In this document: positions 1 to 8,473 of the stretch, one piece after another | How positions within the stretch are numbered: the first letter of the stretch is position 1 | How the letters are laid out: each line of letters begins with the position of its first letter | From: Sphingomonas sp. 32-66-10 | GTDB taxonomy: Bacteria; Pseudomonadota; Alphaproteobacteria; Sphingomonadales; Sphingomonadaceae | Length of the DNA stretch: 56,389 nucleotides | Direction of reading: 5' to 3' | NCBI GenBank assembly: GCA_002280565.1 | Contig: NCEF01000017.1 | Coordinates: forward strand, 1-56,389 | The notes under the pieces: model-generated | Seen by the model: the letters and a program-made list of their open reading frames with translations, nothing else | Told to the model about the DNA's origin: nothing | Databases searched by the model: none | Translations under genes and position numbers: made by a program

Positions 1-1740
1 CTCGGCGAAGCCTTCGGGCAGACCGGCACCATTGTCGGCAACTTCGATTTCGACCAGATGCTCGCCGACGCGGCGTGCCGTGATCGTGATCTGCGGCTCG
101 CGTCCCGCCTGGTCGCACGCTTCGAACGAGTTGCGTAACAGGTTGACCAGCACCTGCTGGATCTGGATGCGATCGACATAGACTGCGGGGGTGTCGCGCG
201 CGATGTCGACGATCATCCGACCGGTCACCCGACGCGATCCGATCCGCACCAGATTGACCGCATCCTGCACCACCGCCTCCAGCGCTTCGCGGCGCAGTTC
301 GATCTCGCGGTTGGCGAGGAACGCGCGCAACCGGCTGATGATGCCCCCGGCACGCAGCAGCTGCGACGTGATCTCGTTCAGAAAATCGCGCACCTTGTGG
401 GTGTCGCCACCTTGGGCCAGCACGTAGTCAGCGGTGGAGGCATAGTTGGTCGCGGCGGTCAGTGGCTGATTGATCTCATGCGCGATGTCGCCGGCCAGCT
501 CGCCCATCGCATTCTGTCGCGACAAGTGCATCAATTGAAAGTGCAGGCCATTGAGCTGGTCTTCCATCTCCATCCGCTCGGTCAAGTCGCGGACAAAGGC
601 GACGCACACGCGCTCGCCTTCCTGCTCCGCAATGCCCAGGCGCAGCTCGGCCGGGAACCGGACGCCGTCGGCGCGCGTGCCGGTGGTGAAATGGGACGTG
701 GTGTCACCCGTTGCGCCGTTTTCCATGTCGGGTAGCGCAATCGGCGCATCGAACAGCGTGGCGAGCGAACGGCCCTGCAGCTCATTGGAATTGAGCCCCC
801 AAAGCAATGGTGCGGATCGGCTGTAGGTACGGATCACCAGATCGTCGCCGGTGACAATCAACGCGTCGGGAGCAGTGCCGAGAATCGAATTGAGTCTGGC
901 CTCGCCTCCCGCGAGCAGGCGGTTTTGCACATTGGCGCGATGCGTCACATAGGCGAGCAACATCGACAACACGGTCAAATTGGCCATCACGATCAGGAAA
1001 TACAGTTCCGCATCGGACAGGATCGAGCTTTCGCGCAGGCCGATCAGGATCAACGCCGGCATGACGGAGCAGACGATGATCGCTGGCTGCATGCGCTGAA
1101 GCGTGCGCCACGGTGAACGGTTGTTTGCCGGTGCTGTCTGTGGCTCGACGACTGATATGAGGATGGCCACGCACAGTAGAAGGACCGGAAAGCCGGCACC
1201 CGAGGTGACCCCGACGAACTGGATGCCTTTTTCGATATGGTCTGCGGCTGTAAAGGCGATGAGCAGTAATGTTGCGGCGAAGGCGAGGCTTGCGATCTGA
1301 CCGGCCCACCAGCGCAGGTTCGACTTGCCCGAACTCAGCAGCAGCAGCGCGCTGAGCAACAGCATCAGCACCAGGACCGGACCAACGGGGGTGATGGGCC
1401 GTCGCACCATCGGCGCGAGCGCCATCTTGTCGGCGAACAGCAGCCGTGCGATTCCGCTATCGAAACCGGTTATGTGCTGAAACAGCAGCACCATCAGATA
1501 TACGGCAGGAAAGACCAACGCGATCCGAGCGGCTCTGGGCTGCCCCGCAAATACGAGTGCCGATGCGATCGCCATCAGCAGGAAGTTCAGCGTCGTCATC
1601 GGGTGGATCGCGGCGGTGGGCTCACCCAGACCGCGCATGATCGCATTGTCGAGTGCCCAGCCGATCAACACGATCATGGAAAGAAACGCGGCGCCGACCG
1701 CCGTCAAAATCGCGGGGGTCAGTGCTGGAAGTCTAGGCAC
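1..1740 (-). CDS. Membrane PAS sensor histidine kinase, C-terminus cut by the window edge
   Basis: Partial: 580 codons are present and the end of the ATPase domain lies outside. It probably autophosphorylates in response to a membrane or cytoplasmic signal and passes phosphate to a response regulator not seen here. About eight hydrophobic segments fill residues 8-262, followed by a PAS-like region (about 285-395). The HisKA box is HEINQPL with the phospho-acceptor at His421, as in FixL/DctB-type kinases. An N box (NLLRNSFEA, about 530) and a G1 box (DNGAGL, about 567) follow. The start is a GTG at 1738-1740 with CGAGG six bases upstream; the frame stays open to about 1890, so a longer start is possible. 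The ligand is unknown. It is divergent from argD across about 300 bp. Confidence 0.85.
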   Translation of the reverse strand, partial: MPRLPALTPAILTAVGAAFLSMIVLIGWALDNAIMRGLGEPTAAIHPMTTLNFLLMAIASALVFAGQPRAARIALVFPAVYLMVLLFQHITGFDSGIARLLFADKMALAPMVRRPITPVGPVLVLMLLLSALLLLSSGKSNLRWWAGQIASLAFAATLLLIAFTAADHIEKGIQFVGVTSGAGFPVLLLCVAILISVVEPQTAPANNRSPWRTLQRMQPAIIVCSVMPALILIGLRESSILSDAELYFLIVMANLTVLSMLLAYVTHRANVQNRLLAGGEARLNSILGTAPDALIVTGDDLVIRTYSRSAPLLWGLNSNELQGRSLATLFDAPIALPDMENGATGDTTSHFTTGTRADGVRFPAELRLGIAEQEGERVCVAFVRDLTERMEMEDQLNGLHFQLMHLSRQNAMGELAGDIAHEINQPLTAATNYASTADYVLAQGGDTHKVRDFLNEITSQLLRAGGIISRLRAFLANREIELRREALEAVVQDAVNLVRIGSRRVTGRMIVDIARDTPAVYVDRIQIQQVLVNLLRNSFEACDQAGREPQITITARRVGEHLVEIEVADNGAGLPEGFAE

Positions 1741-1943
1741 GTGATGCCTCGTATTGACATGTTCATGCCCATCTTCGCTACGCACCTCGCGCAGGTACGT
1801 CGCACGGTGCAAGCCTTGGCTTAGATCGGGTCGCCGCGGCCTGCCAGTTCGGAGCGGGTATTGGGCTCCGTTGCGATCGAAACGATCTAGGGCGAACCAT
1901 CAAGCAAGTCATCAGCTGTTTCACGGATGTTGTATCGTTCCGG

Positions 1944-1982
1944 CCTACGATTGTTGACGCCTCGGGGCCGCAATCGTAGGGT
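1944..1982 (+). promoter_or_regulatory. Probable argD promoter overlapped by a perfect inverted repeat
   Basis: TTGACG (1954-1959) and TAGGGT (1977-1982) are separated by 17 bases and resemble a sigma-70 promoter facing argD. A perfect 10-bp inverted repeat, CCTACGATTG at 1944-1953 and CAATCGTAGG at 1971-1980, abuts the -35 and overlaps the -10. That geometry suits a repressor operator, possibly arginine-responsive, but the regulator is inference. Apart from this site and the downstream hairpin, I see nothing else in the 1741-2039 gap. Confidence 0.45.
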
Positions 1983-1990
1983 CCGCGCCC

Positions 1991-2018
1991 GGGCGGTTCG
2001 CAATTGGGCCGCCCTTTT
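1991..2018 (+). promoter_or_regulatory. Leader hairpin followed by T-run before argD
   Basis: GGGCGG (1991-1996) pairs with CCGCCC (2009-2014), followed by TTTT. It lies just after the predicted transcription start and ends about 10 bases before the AAGGAGG of argD. It could be a short attenuator or a 5' stabilising stem; the six-pair stem is weak evidence for termination. Confidence 0.3.
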
Positions 2019-2039
2019 CTATTGCGAAGGAGGCTGCCC

Positions 2040-3191
2040 GTGTCGATCACCCCGCTCATGCCCGTTTACCCACGGTGCGGTGTGCGTCCGGTGCGCGGCG
2101 AAGGCTGCTACCTGATCGGCGAGCGCGGCGAGCGTTATCTGGATTTTGCGGCGGGCATTGCGGTCAACGCGCTGGGCCACAGCCATCCGGACTTCATCAA
2201 GAAGGTGCAGGATCAGGTCGCGACGCTGATGCACGTGTCCAACCTCTACGGCTCGCCGCAGGGCGAGGCGCTGGCAGCACGCATTGTCGAGGCGAGCTTC
2301 GCCGACACCTTGTTCTTTACCAATTATCACTATGTCAACGGCAACCCGCAGCGGACCAAGATCATCACCTTCCACAACGCCTTTCACGGGCGCACGATGG
2401 GGGCGATCAGCGCGACCAACCAGGCGAAGATGCGCGACGGGTTCGAACCGTTGCTGCCGGGCTTTGCCTATGCGCCGTTCAACGATCTCGACGCGGCGCT
2501 GGCGCTGATCGACGATACCACCGCCGGCTTCATGGTCGAGACCGTTCAGGGTGAGGGCGGGATGACCGCGGGTAAGGCCGAGTTCATTCAGGGCCTGCGC
2601 AAGGCGTGTGACGAACATGGCCTGCTGCTGATCCTCGATGAAATCCAGTGCGGCTATGGGCGCACCGGCAAGATGTGGGCGTATGAGCATTACGGCATCA
2701 CCCCCGACATCATGACCGTCGCGAAGGGCATCGGGAACGGCTTCCCGCTGGGCGCATGCCTCGCGACCGAAGAAGCGGCGAAGGGCATGGTGTTCGGCAC
2801 GCACGGCTCCACCTATGGCGGCAACCCGCTGGCGATGGCGGCCGGCATGGCCGTGCTTGACGTGATGCTGGAGCCCGGCTTCCTTGATCACGTGACCGCG
2901 ATGGGCGAGCGGCTGCGCGCCGCGTTCGAGCAGATGATTCCGAACCATGATCATCTGTTCGACGAGATCCGCGGCAAGGGCCTGATGCTTGGCATCAAGC
3001 TGAAGGAGCCGGCGGTCGCGCGTGACTTCGTGGCGCATCTGCGCGACCATCACGGGCTGCTGACCGTGGCGGCGGGCGAGAATGTATTCCGCGTCCTGCC
3101 GCCGCTGATCATCGACGAGAGCCATGTCGCCGAGGCGGTCGAGAAGCTGAGCGCGGGCGCGCGCAGCTATACGATGCCAGAGGCGGCGTAG
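2040..3191 (+). CDS. argD: Acetylornithine aminotransferase family (ArgD), with an internal deletion
   Basis: PLP-dependent class-III aminotransferase; the family converts N-acetylglutamate semialdehyde to N-acetylornithine in arginine synthesis, and argF follows. Recognisable parts are the N-terminal [16 protein letters not shown], the FHGRTMG motif, [12 protein letters not shown] and the Schiff-base lysine in TVAKGIGNG (Lys229). The start is GTG with AAGGAGG six bases upstream. At 383 aa it is somewhat short. Between Asn95 (FFTN) and Tyr96 (YHYVNGN) the family normally has about 15 residues beginning Ser-Gly-Ala/Thr-Glu-Ala, which bind the PLP phosphate; they are absent here, in frame. If real, activity is probably lost or strongly impaired. 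A sequencing or assembly deletion is an equal possibility. Confidence 0.88.
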   Translation: MSITPLMPVYPRCGVRPVRGEGCYLIGERGERYLDFAAGIAVNALGHSHPDFIKKVQDQVATLMHVSNLYGSPQGEALAARIVEASFADTLFFTNYHYVNGNPQRTKIITFHNAFHGRTMGAISATNQAKMRDGFEPLLPGFAYAPFNDLDAALALIDDTTAGFMVETVQGEGGMTAGKAEFIQGLRKACDEHGLLLILDEIQCGYGRTGKMWAYEHYGITPDIMTVAKGIGNGFPLGACLATEEAAKGMVFGTHGSTYGGNPLAMAAGMAVLDVMLEPGFLDHVTAMGERLRAAFEQMIPNHDHLFDEIRGKGLMLGIKLKEPAVARDFVAHLRDHHGLLTVAAGENVFRVLPPLIIDESHVAEAVEKLSAGARSYTMPEAA

Positions 3192-3198
3192 CCAATTG

Positions 3199-3220
3199 CT
3201 CCCCCGGCGCGCTGGGGGAG
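3199..3220. repeat. Short hairpin between argD and argF
   Basis: CTCCCCC and GGGGGAG flank an 8-base GC loop in the 56-bp argD-argF spacer. It has no T-run, so a terminator is unlikely; it may be a remnant of a palindromic repeat or an mRNA-stabilising stem. Confidence 0.4.
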
Positions 3221-3247
3221 GCAACCCTGGCAGTAGGGGAATCTGAA

Positions 3248-4183
3248 ATGACCTACCGCAATTTCCTGTCGCTCAGTGACGCCGGCCCCGATGGCCTCGC
3301 GGCAATCCTGGCCGAGGCGATCGACCGCAAGGCGGCGCGCGCGGGCCTGCCTAAGGGCGCGGTCGATCCTGACGCGCCCCTCGCGGGCCACACGCTCGCG
3401 ATGGTGTTCGAGAAGAACTCGACCCGCACCCGCGTCAGCTTTGAAATGGCGGTCCGCCAGTTGGGCGGGAACTCCGTGATCCTCGACGCTGCGACGACGC
3501 AGCTCGGGCGCGGCGAGACCGTGGCCGATACCGCGCGCGTGCTGTCGGGCTATTGCGACGCGATCATGGTGCGCACCGACGACCATACCAAGCTGCTGGA
3601 AATGGCCGACTATGCCAGCGTGCCGGTGATCAACGGCCTGACCGACGATAGCCATCCGTGCCAGATCGTCGCCGATCTTCAGACCATCCTCGAAAGCGGC
3701 AAGGCGCTGCCCGGGCTCAAGGTCGCATGGCTTGGCGACGGCAACAACGTCCTCGCCTCGATCGTCGAGGCGGCGGGGCTGATGCAGTTCGACGTTGTCG
3801 CCGCCTGCCCGCAGAGCTTCTCGCTGCCGGAGACGGCGATGGCGCTGGGCAAGGGGCGCGCAAGCTGCGTCAATGATCCGGCCGAGGCGGTGGCGGGGGC
3901 GGACATCATCGTCACCGACACCTGGATCTCGATGGGCCAGCTGCATGCCGAGGCCAAGCTTGCCGCGCTTACCCCCTATCAGGTCGATGCCGCACTGATG
4001 GCAAAGGCCAAGCCCGATGCGAAATTCCTCCACTGCCTCCCCGCGCATCGCGGCGAGGAGGTGACGAGCGAGGTGATCGACGGCCCGCAATCGCTGATCT
4101 GGCCGGAGGCGGAAAACCGCCTTCACGGACAAAAGGCGGTGCTGCGCTGGTGCTTCGGGCAGATTGGCAGCCCGATCGGGTGA
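3248..4183 (+). CDS. argF: Ornithine carbamoyltransferase
   Basis: Transfers the carbamoyl group to ornithine, giving citrulline. The carbamoyl-phosphate loop is visible as [12 protein letters not shown] (common form: S-x-R-T-R), followed by HPCQIVAD, the DGNNVLAS segment, the DTWISMGQ motif near the ornithine site and the catalytic HCLPAHRG. The 311-aa length is normal for alphaproteobacteria. It lies 56 bp downstream of argD on the same strand and is probably cotranscribed. ATG start with AGGGG upstream. No anomaly was seen. Confidence 0.95.
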   Translation: MTYRNFLSLSDAGPDGLAAILAEAIDRKAARAGLPKGAVDPDAPLAGHTLAMVFEKNSTRTRVSFEMAVRQLGGNSVILDAATTQLGRGETVADTARVLSGYCDAIMVRTDDHTKLLEMADYASVPVINGLTDDSHPCQIVADLQTILESGKALPGLKVAWLGDGNNVLASIVEAAGLMQFDVVAACPQSFSLPETAMALGKGRASCVNDPAEAVAGADIIVTDTWISMGQLHAEAKLAALTPYQVDAALMAKAKPDAKFLHCLPAHRGEEVTSEVIDGPQSLIWPEAENRLHGQKAVLRWCFGQIGSPIG

Positions 4184-4214
4184 GTTGACGGGGCGCGCGG
4201 CGCCCCCCACCTAG

Positions 4215-4325
4215 CCGTCACCCCAGCGAAAGCGGGGGCCCATCTCCTGCGCTCTTCGCTTCTCCGGCAGCTTGTTGCTCGTGGCGTCCGACACGCGATG
4301 GGCCCCCGCTTTCGCGGTGGTGACG
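4215..4325. repeat. Palindromic repeat, family A (ACCCCAGCGAAAGC type), upstream of hslO
   Basis: The left arm (4215-4244) contains ACCCCAGCGAAAGCGGGGGC; the right arm (4297-4325) is its near reverse complement; about 52 bases separate them. The same family occurs inside glyS (33376-33459) and as a half copy upstream of thrB (49814-49844). It fills most of the argF-hslO spacer and ends 16 bases before the hslO ATG, so it will be in any argF-hslO readthrough transcript. Confidence 0.8.
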
Positions 4326-4341
4326 AAGGAAAGACTAGATC

Positions 4342-5238
4342 ATGACCGCCCCGACCGACCTCGACCGCACGCTCAACTTCACGATTCCGCAGCGCCATGC
4401 GCGCGGACGGATCGCGCGGTTGGGTCCGGTGCTGGGCGAGATCCTTGCCGCGCACGCCTATCCCGCGCCGATCGAACGGCTGCTGGCAGAGGCGCTGACG
4501 CTGACCGCGTTGCTCGGCTCGACGCTGAAGGATGCCGGCGGGCAGCTGACGCTGCAGGCACAGGCACAGGGCGGCATCGTCAGTCTGCTGGTGTGCGATT
4601 ACAAGGGCGGCGAGCTGCGCGGCTATGTCCAGTTTGACCCCGATCGGTTGGCGGAGCTCGGTAGCAATCCGTCGCTCTACGCGCTGTTCAACCAGGGCTA
4701 TCTGGCGATGACCTTTGACCAGGCGACCACCGGCGAGCGCTATCAGGGCATCGTTCCGCTCGACGGCGGGTCGCTGGCCGAGGCGGCGGAGAATTATTTC
4801 GACCAGTCGGAGCAGATCCCGACGCTGGTGCGGCTGGGCGTCGGCCACGACGCGGCGGGCAATTGCATCGGCGGCGGCCTGTTCCTTCAGCATCTGCCCG
4901 AAGGCGAGGAGGGCGGCGAGCGGCTGCACGCGCGCGAAGTGCATCCCGAATGGGAGCATGTCGAGGCACTGGGCGGCACGGTGAGCGAGCGCGAGCTGGC
5001 TGACTCCGCGACCCCGCTCGAAACCCTGTTGTGGCGCCTGTTCAACGAGGATGAGGTGCGCGTCCAGTCCGGCGGAAATCTGGTGCGCGGCTGCCGCTGC
5101 GACCCGGACTATATCGGATCGGTGCTGGCCAAATTTTCCGCCGAGGATCGCGTCGACATGGCCGAAAACGGATTCATCACGGTCGATTGCGCGTTTTGCG
5201 CCAAGAAGTTCCCGATTGCCCTCGACAGCTTCGCCTGA
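4342..5238 (+). CDS. hslO: Hsp33 redox-regulated chaperone
   Basis: Cytoplasmic holdase that in characterised members is activated when oxidation releases a zinc ion and forms two disulfides. The four zinc cysteines are present: CRC at residues 251/253 and CAFC at 283/286. The N-terminal part is colinear with the family (FTIPQRHARGRIARLG at the start; YFDQSEQIPT in the middle). Length 298 aa is normal. The ATG has GGAAAG upstream. It follows argF after a family A repeat; an argF-hslO neighbourhood is, as I recall, common in alphaproteobacteria. Confidence 0.93.
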   Translation: MTAPTDLDRTLNFTIPQRHARGRIARLGPVLGEILAAHAYPAPIERLLAEALTLTALLGSTLKDAGGQLTLQAQAQGGIVSLLVCDYKGGELRGYVQFDPDRLAELGSNPSLYALFNQGYLAMTFDQATTGERYQGIVPLDGGSLAEAAENYFDQSEQIPTLVRLGVGHDAAGNCIGGGLFLQHLPEGEEGGERLHAREVHPEWEHVEALGGTVSERELADSATPLETLLWRLFNEDEVRVQSGGNLVRGCRCDPDYIGSVLAKFSAEDRVDMAENGFITVDCAFCAKKFPIALDSFA

Positions 5239-5288
5239 CCGAAACTGTCAGCGAACTGAAAGGTGAAACGTGGTATAGGAGCGATGAA

Positions 5289-5690
5289 ATGAAGATGCTT
5301 CGCCCCCTCGCCCTCGCGGCCGCACTGCTTGCTCCCCTCGCTGCGGGCAATGCCGCTGGTCGTCCTGACCACGGCCTCACCGCGCTGGCGGGGATCGAGC
5401 GCGGTGAATGGACGCTGCGCGCGGCTGATGGCACCAGCCGGTCGATCTGCATCTCCGATCCACAGGTGCTGCTCCAGCTTCAGCATCGCGGCGTGACCTG
5501 CACGCGGTTCGTCGTCGAGGATGGGTCGTCGGGGGGGCGGGTCACCTATAACTGCCCCGGCATCGGTAATGGCGCGACCCGTGTCGTGGTGGAAACGCCG
5601 CGACTGGTTCGGGTGGAAAGCCAGGGGATCAGCCGGGGACTGCCCTTTTCGTTCGAATATGAAGGGCGTCGCACCCGGGCTTGCCGCTGA
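5289..5690 (+). CDS. Small secreted protein of unknown function
   Basis: 133 aa with a clear signal peptide (MKMLRPLALAAALLAPLAAG, then NAAG), so it is probably periplasmic. The mature part starts with a GEWTLRAADG stretch and contains four cysteines (ICISDP, VTCTRF, YNCPG and the C-terminal ACR), consistent with two disulfides. The layout resembles small DUF3617-like periplasmic proteins, but I cannot assign the family confidently. The ATG was chosen for TAGGAGC six bases upstream; the frame is open further back into hslO. It lies between hslO and queC on the same strand. Confidence 0.75.
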   Translation: MKMLRPLALAAALLAPLAAGNAAGRPDHGLTALAGIERGEWTLRAADGTSRSICISDPQVLLQLQHRGVTCTRFVVEDGSSGGRVTYNCPGIGNGATRVVVETPRLVRVESQGISRGLPFSFEYEGRRTRACR

Positions 5691-5744
5691 GCGCGGTACC
5701 ACGTTTTCTTGCCGCACCGCCGCAAAGGCGGTAGCGCGACCCAG

Positions 5745-6431
5745 ATGACCGAAGCCAGCTATGCCGTCGCCCTCGTGTCGGGCGGACTCGATTCCTATGT
5801 TTCCGCCGCCTGCGCACGGGCCGACGGGCATCGCCTGCTGGCGCTGTCGATCGATTATAATCAGCGTCATCACGTCGAGCTGGCAGCCGCGCGCCGGATT
5901 GCCGCCGTTCTGGGCGCAGAGCGACATATTGTCCTTCCCCTCGACCTGTCATTGTTTGGCGGGTCGGCGCTGACCGCAGATATCGACGTGCCCAAAGATG
6001 GTGTCGGGACCGATATTCCGGTCACCTACGTGCCCGCACGCAACACGATTTTTCTCAGCCTTGCGCTCGGTTGGGCGGAGGCGATGGGTGCGCGCGACCT
6101 GTATCTTGGGGTCAATGCGCTGGATTATTCGGGCTATCCCGATTGCCGCCCGGAGTTCATCCAGGGATTTGAAAAGCTCGCCGAGCTGGCCACCAAGGCG
6201 GGGGTCGAGGGGCACCCGTTCCGCATCCGCGCACCGCTGGTATCGATGAGCAAGGCGGATATCGTTCGCAAGGGCACCGAACTGGGTCTCGACCTCGGCC
6301 TCAGCTGGTCCTGCTACGACCCGGCGCCCGGCGGCGTGCATTGCGGTCGCTGCGACAGCTGTCGCCTGCGCGCCAAGGGGTTCGAGGAAGCCGGCGTCCC
6401 CGACCCGACCCGCTATGCGGTCAGGGACTGA
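5745..6431 (+). CDS. queC: 7-cyano-7-deazaguanine synthase
   Basis: Converts 7-carboxy-7-deazaguanine to preQ0 using ATP and ammonia, in queuosine biosynthesis. The PP-loop ATP motif SGGLDS lies near the N-terminus (about 11-16). [11 protein letters not shown] and [17 protein letters not shown] follow in family order. The C-terminal zinc site is CYDP, then CGRCDSC. Length 228 aa is usual. No queD or queF is in the window, but queE follows 10 bp downstream, so the pair is probably one transcript. No preQ1 riboswitch was recognised upstream. Confidence 0.94.
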   Translation: MTEASYAVALVSGGLDSYVSAACARADGHRLLALSIDYNQRHHVELAAARRIAAVLGAERHIVLPLDLSLFGGSALTADIDVPKDGVGTDIPVTYVPARNTIFLSLALGWAEAMGARDLYLGVNALDYSGYPDCRPEFIQGFEKLAELATKAGVEGHPFRIRAPLVSMSKADIVRKGTELGLDLGLSWSCYDPAPGGVHCGRCDSCRLRAKGFEEAGVPDPTRYAVRD

Positions 6432-6441
6432 GGCGGTCGGC

Positions 6442-7074
6442 ATGAGCTATGCGGTCAAGGAGATGTTCCTGACCCTTCAGGGGGAGGGGGTGAATGCCGG
6501 CGCGCGCGCGGTGTTCGTCCGCTTCGCCGGGTGCAACCTCTGGTCCGGCCGCGAACAGGATCGCGCGACTGCGATCTGCAAATTCTGCGATACCCAATTT
6601 GTCGGGACCGATGGCCTGGGCGGCGGCAAGTTCGCTGATGCCGATGCGCTGGCGGACGCCGCAGCCGACTTTTGGGGAAAGGAGGGGGCGCATCGGTTCG
6701 TCGTGCTGACCGGGGGCGAGCCGATGCTCCAGGTCGATGACGCACTGGTCGACGCGCTGCATGCGCGCGGCTTTCGCATTGCGATCGAGAGCAATGGGAC
6801 GCTGCCAGTGCATCCCGCGATCGACTGGGTGTGCATTAGCCCCAAGGCGGGGAGCGACGTCGTGCAGCGGCGCGGCGACGAGCTCAAGCTGGTCTGGCCG
6901 CAGCCGGGCAGCGATATTGCGGAGATCGAACAATGGGACTTCGCCCATTTCCTGATCCAGCCGATGGACGATGCCGATGCCGCCGCGAATGTCCAGGCGG
7001 CGGTCGATTTCGCACTCGCCCGACCCCGCTGGCGCCTAACGCTTCAGGCGCACAAGACGCTGGGATTGCGCTGA
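6442..7074 (+). CDS. queE: 7-carboxy-7-deazaguanine synthase (radical SAM)
   Basis: Radical SAM enzyme converting 6-carboxytetrahydropterin to 7-carboxy-7-deazaguanine, one step before QueC. The [4Fe-4S] cluster motif is the spaced form CX14CX2C (first Cys in FAGCNLW, last two in CKFCDTQF), a known QueE subtype distinct from the classical CX3CX2C. TGGEPMLQ and ISPKAG are also typical. The start at 6442 matches the family N-terminus (SYAVKEMFLTLQGEG). 210 aa, complete. The 3' flank carries a 30-bp-arm palindrome. Confidence 0.93.
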   Translation: MSYAVKEMFLTLQGEGVNAGARAVFVRFAGCNLWSGREQDRATAICKFCDTQFVGTDGLGGGKFADADALADAAADFWGKEGAHRFVVLTGGEPMLQVDDALVDALHARGFRIAIESNGTLPVHPAIDWVCISPKAGSDVVQRRGDELKLVWPQPGSDIAEIEQWDFAHFLIQPMDDADAAANVQAAVDFALARPRWRLTLQAHKTLGLR

Positions 7075-7087
7075 ACGTTCAGAGTCG

Positions 7088-7106
7088 GATTCAGCTTCGC
7101 TGAATC
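7088..7106. repeat. 19-bp palindrome GATTCAGC/GCTGAATC downstream of queE
   Basis: A near-perfect palindrome of 8-bp arms around three bases. An 18/19 match occurs at 28033-28051, also just after a gene end. It directly abuts the larger palindrome at 7107. Function unknown; a small transcript-end stem is plausible. Confidence 0.6.
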
Positions 7107-7188
7107 GCGGCACCGGCCCGCTCCCCCACCCGGCCACCCATATCATGCTATCGCTGGATGGCCGGGTGGGGGAGCGGGCCGGTGCCGC
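7107..7188. repeat. Large palindrome with 30-bp perfect arms, copy 1
   Basis: Left arm 7107-7136 and right arm 7159-7188 are exact reverse complements over 30 bp, around a 22-base loop. The same two arms, base for base, appear at 51683-51766 with a different loop; a degenerate relative is at 12709-12788. It lies between the convergent genes queE and 7224-7913, where it could end transcription from both sides although it lacks a T-run. It looks like a REP/BIME-type mobile palindrome. Confidence 0.88.
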
Positions 7189-7223
7189 AATCGTTTCAGC
7201 TGTGCTGAAACAAACCTACCCCT

Positions 7224-7913
7224 TTAGCGCCGCTTCCGCTTCTTCGCGTCGGGCGCACAGCGGGAGGGCACGTAGCCGCCCTTGACCCAGCAATCCTCAT
7301 TCACGAACTCGGGATAGACGACCTGCGCCTCGGGCGGCATCCGCATCGAAAATTGCTGTTCGCCCCAGCGGGACAGGCTGTTGCGGATCATCGGAATCCC
7401 TTCGGCGGCCAGCTCGCCAAATTTCCCGCGCGGGGTGAATATCGCTGCGTTCGAAATTCCGTCTGCAGTCTGGCAAAAGGTCAGCTGGGCGTGCACCGCC
7501 GAATAGCTCGAATAAACCCGGGTGCCATATTGATCGAGCGCGGTTTGCCCGGCCTTGGGCGCCTTGTGGGTGCGCATGAAATATTTGGCCAGAACCGCGT
7601 AGGAATCGTTCAGCTCGACCTTGTGATCGCGCAGGATCGCATTGTAGTTCGGCAGGGTCAGCAAGGTCGGCCCGAACTGGCACTGAAGCGCCGCAACGTT
7701 GAGCGCCGCGCGCAAATTCCACACCATTGCCGCACGCAGCTCCGCCGGTGTCGCGCCGGGCAGCGGCTGAGCCAGCATGCCGGGTTCCGTCCCGATGATC
7801 CGCGGCGCGCCGACATCGGGAGACTTCAAATAGAATTGCGCGGATGCCGGCGTCGCCGCCAACATTGCCGCACCCAGGCCTGCCGAGAACATCAGACGCG
7901 AACCAAACATCAA
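7224..7913 (-). CDS. Conserved secreted protein of unknown function
   Basis: 229 aa with a signal peptide (hydrophobic core FSAGLGAAMLAAT, cleavage after ASA), so probably periplasmic. The mature protein has cysteines in LQCQFG, LTFCQTA and EDCWVKGG, plus a basic tail (KKRKRR). The region LRAAMVWNLRAALNVAALQC followed by NYNAILRDHKVELNDSY resembles proteins I recall as uncharacterised in sphingomonads; no enzymatic motif is evident. ATG start. It is convergent with queE across the copy 1 palindrome. Confidence 0.78.
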   Translation of the reverse strand: MMFGSRLMFSAGLGAAMLAATPASAQFYLKSPDVGAPRIIGTEPGMLAQPLPGATPAELRAAMVWNLRAALNVAALQCQFGPTLLTLPNYNAILRDHKVELNDSYAVLAKYFMRTHKAPKAGQTALDQYGTRVYSSYSAVHAQLTFCQTADGISNAAIFTPRGKFGELAAEGIPMIRNSLSRWGEQQFSMRMPPEAQVVYPEFVNEDCWVKGGYVPSRCAPDAKKRKRR

Positions 7914-8058
7914 CCAACCCTCTCGAACCCTGCTCTGGCGTTGGGTTACGGAGTTTTACCGCTCTGCCCAAGAGGTTTTTGGCATCGAATCGTTACGTCT
8001 GTGCAAGGGGTCGCGCCCCGCCGTGGGACAGTCGGGACGTGCGGCCGTTGCGCCGCGC

Positions 8059-8089
8059 AAAAAGGGCCGCCCGGTTGCCCGGGCGGCCC
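8059..8089 (-). terminator. Rho-independent terminator of the 8122-8373 lipoprotein gene
   Basis: An 11-bp GC stem (8064-8074 with 8079-8089, loop 8075-8078), followed on the minus strand by five T. It lies 33 bases after the stop codon. The rest of the 7914-8121 gap should hold the promoter of the 7913 gene; no clear boxes were picked out. Confidence 0.82.
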
Positions 8090-8121
8090 CATTCAACCAT
8101 GCAATTGCCGCGTGCGGCAGA

Positions 8122-8373
8122 TTACATGCCGTTGCCCATGGTGTCGTTGGCGGCCATGGTGTCGCCAGCCATGCCGGTGTCATTGCCGGTCGCGCCATCG
8201 ACCATCGTCATGTTGTCGGAGGTGGTGCCGTCGAGCACCGGATCGGTCGCGTTCACGTCCATGACCGTCGTGTTGTCGGCGGTGGTTTCAGTGGTGCCAC
8301 CGCATGCCGAAACGAGCAGCGCGGCGCTGGCGATCATCGAACCGGCGACGGCCTTGGTGAAAACTGCACGCAT
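8122..8373 (-). CDS. Small Asp/Thr/Met-rich lipoprotein
   Basis: 83 aa. The signal sequence ends in the lipobox LVSAC, giving a lipidated cysteine followed by GG. The mature part has low complexity, with repeated Asp, Asn, Thr and Met (e.g. TDPVLDG, TGNDTGMAGD) and an acidic charge. Sphingomonads carry many such short lipoproteins with no known role. The ATG at 8373 was chosen because it precedes the basic n-region MRAVFTK and has GGGAG upstream; an in-frame ATG at 8439 would give an implausible extension. Confidence 0.72.
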   Translation of the reverse strand: MRAVFTKAVAGSMIASAALLVSACGGTTETTADNTTVMDVNATDPVLDGTTSDNMTMVDGATGNDTGMAGDTMAANDTMGNGM

Positions 8374-8473
8374 AAGATTGGGCTCCCTTGATGATGGAGG
8401 GGGCGGAACACCGCTTATTCCCCTGACCGAGATAGACATTAAACGCTTCGCGACACACCCTCAAGCCCCGCTA

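Noticed and set aside
4215-4325. CRISPR-like repeats
   Set aside because: The repeats are palindromic, dispersed singly and unevenly spaced, with no spacer array and no cas gene.
5691-5744. preQ1 riboswitch ahead of queC
   Set aside because: The 54-base gap has no recognisable aptamer hairpin with A-rich tail.
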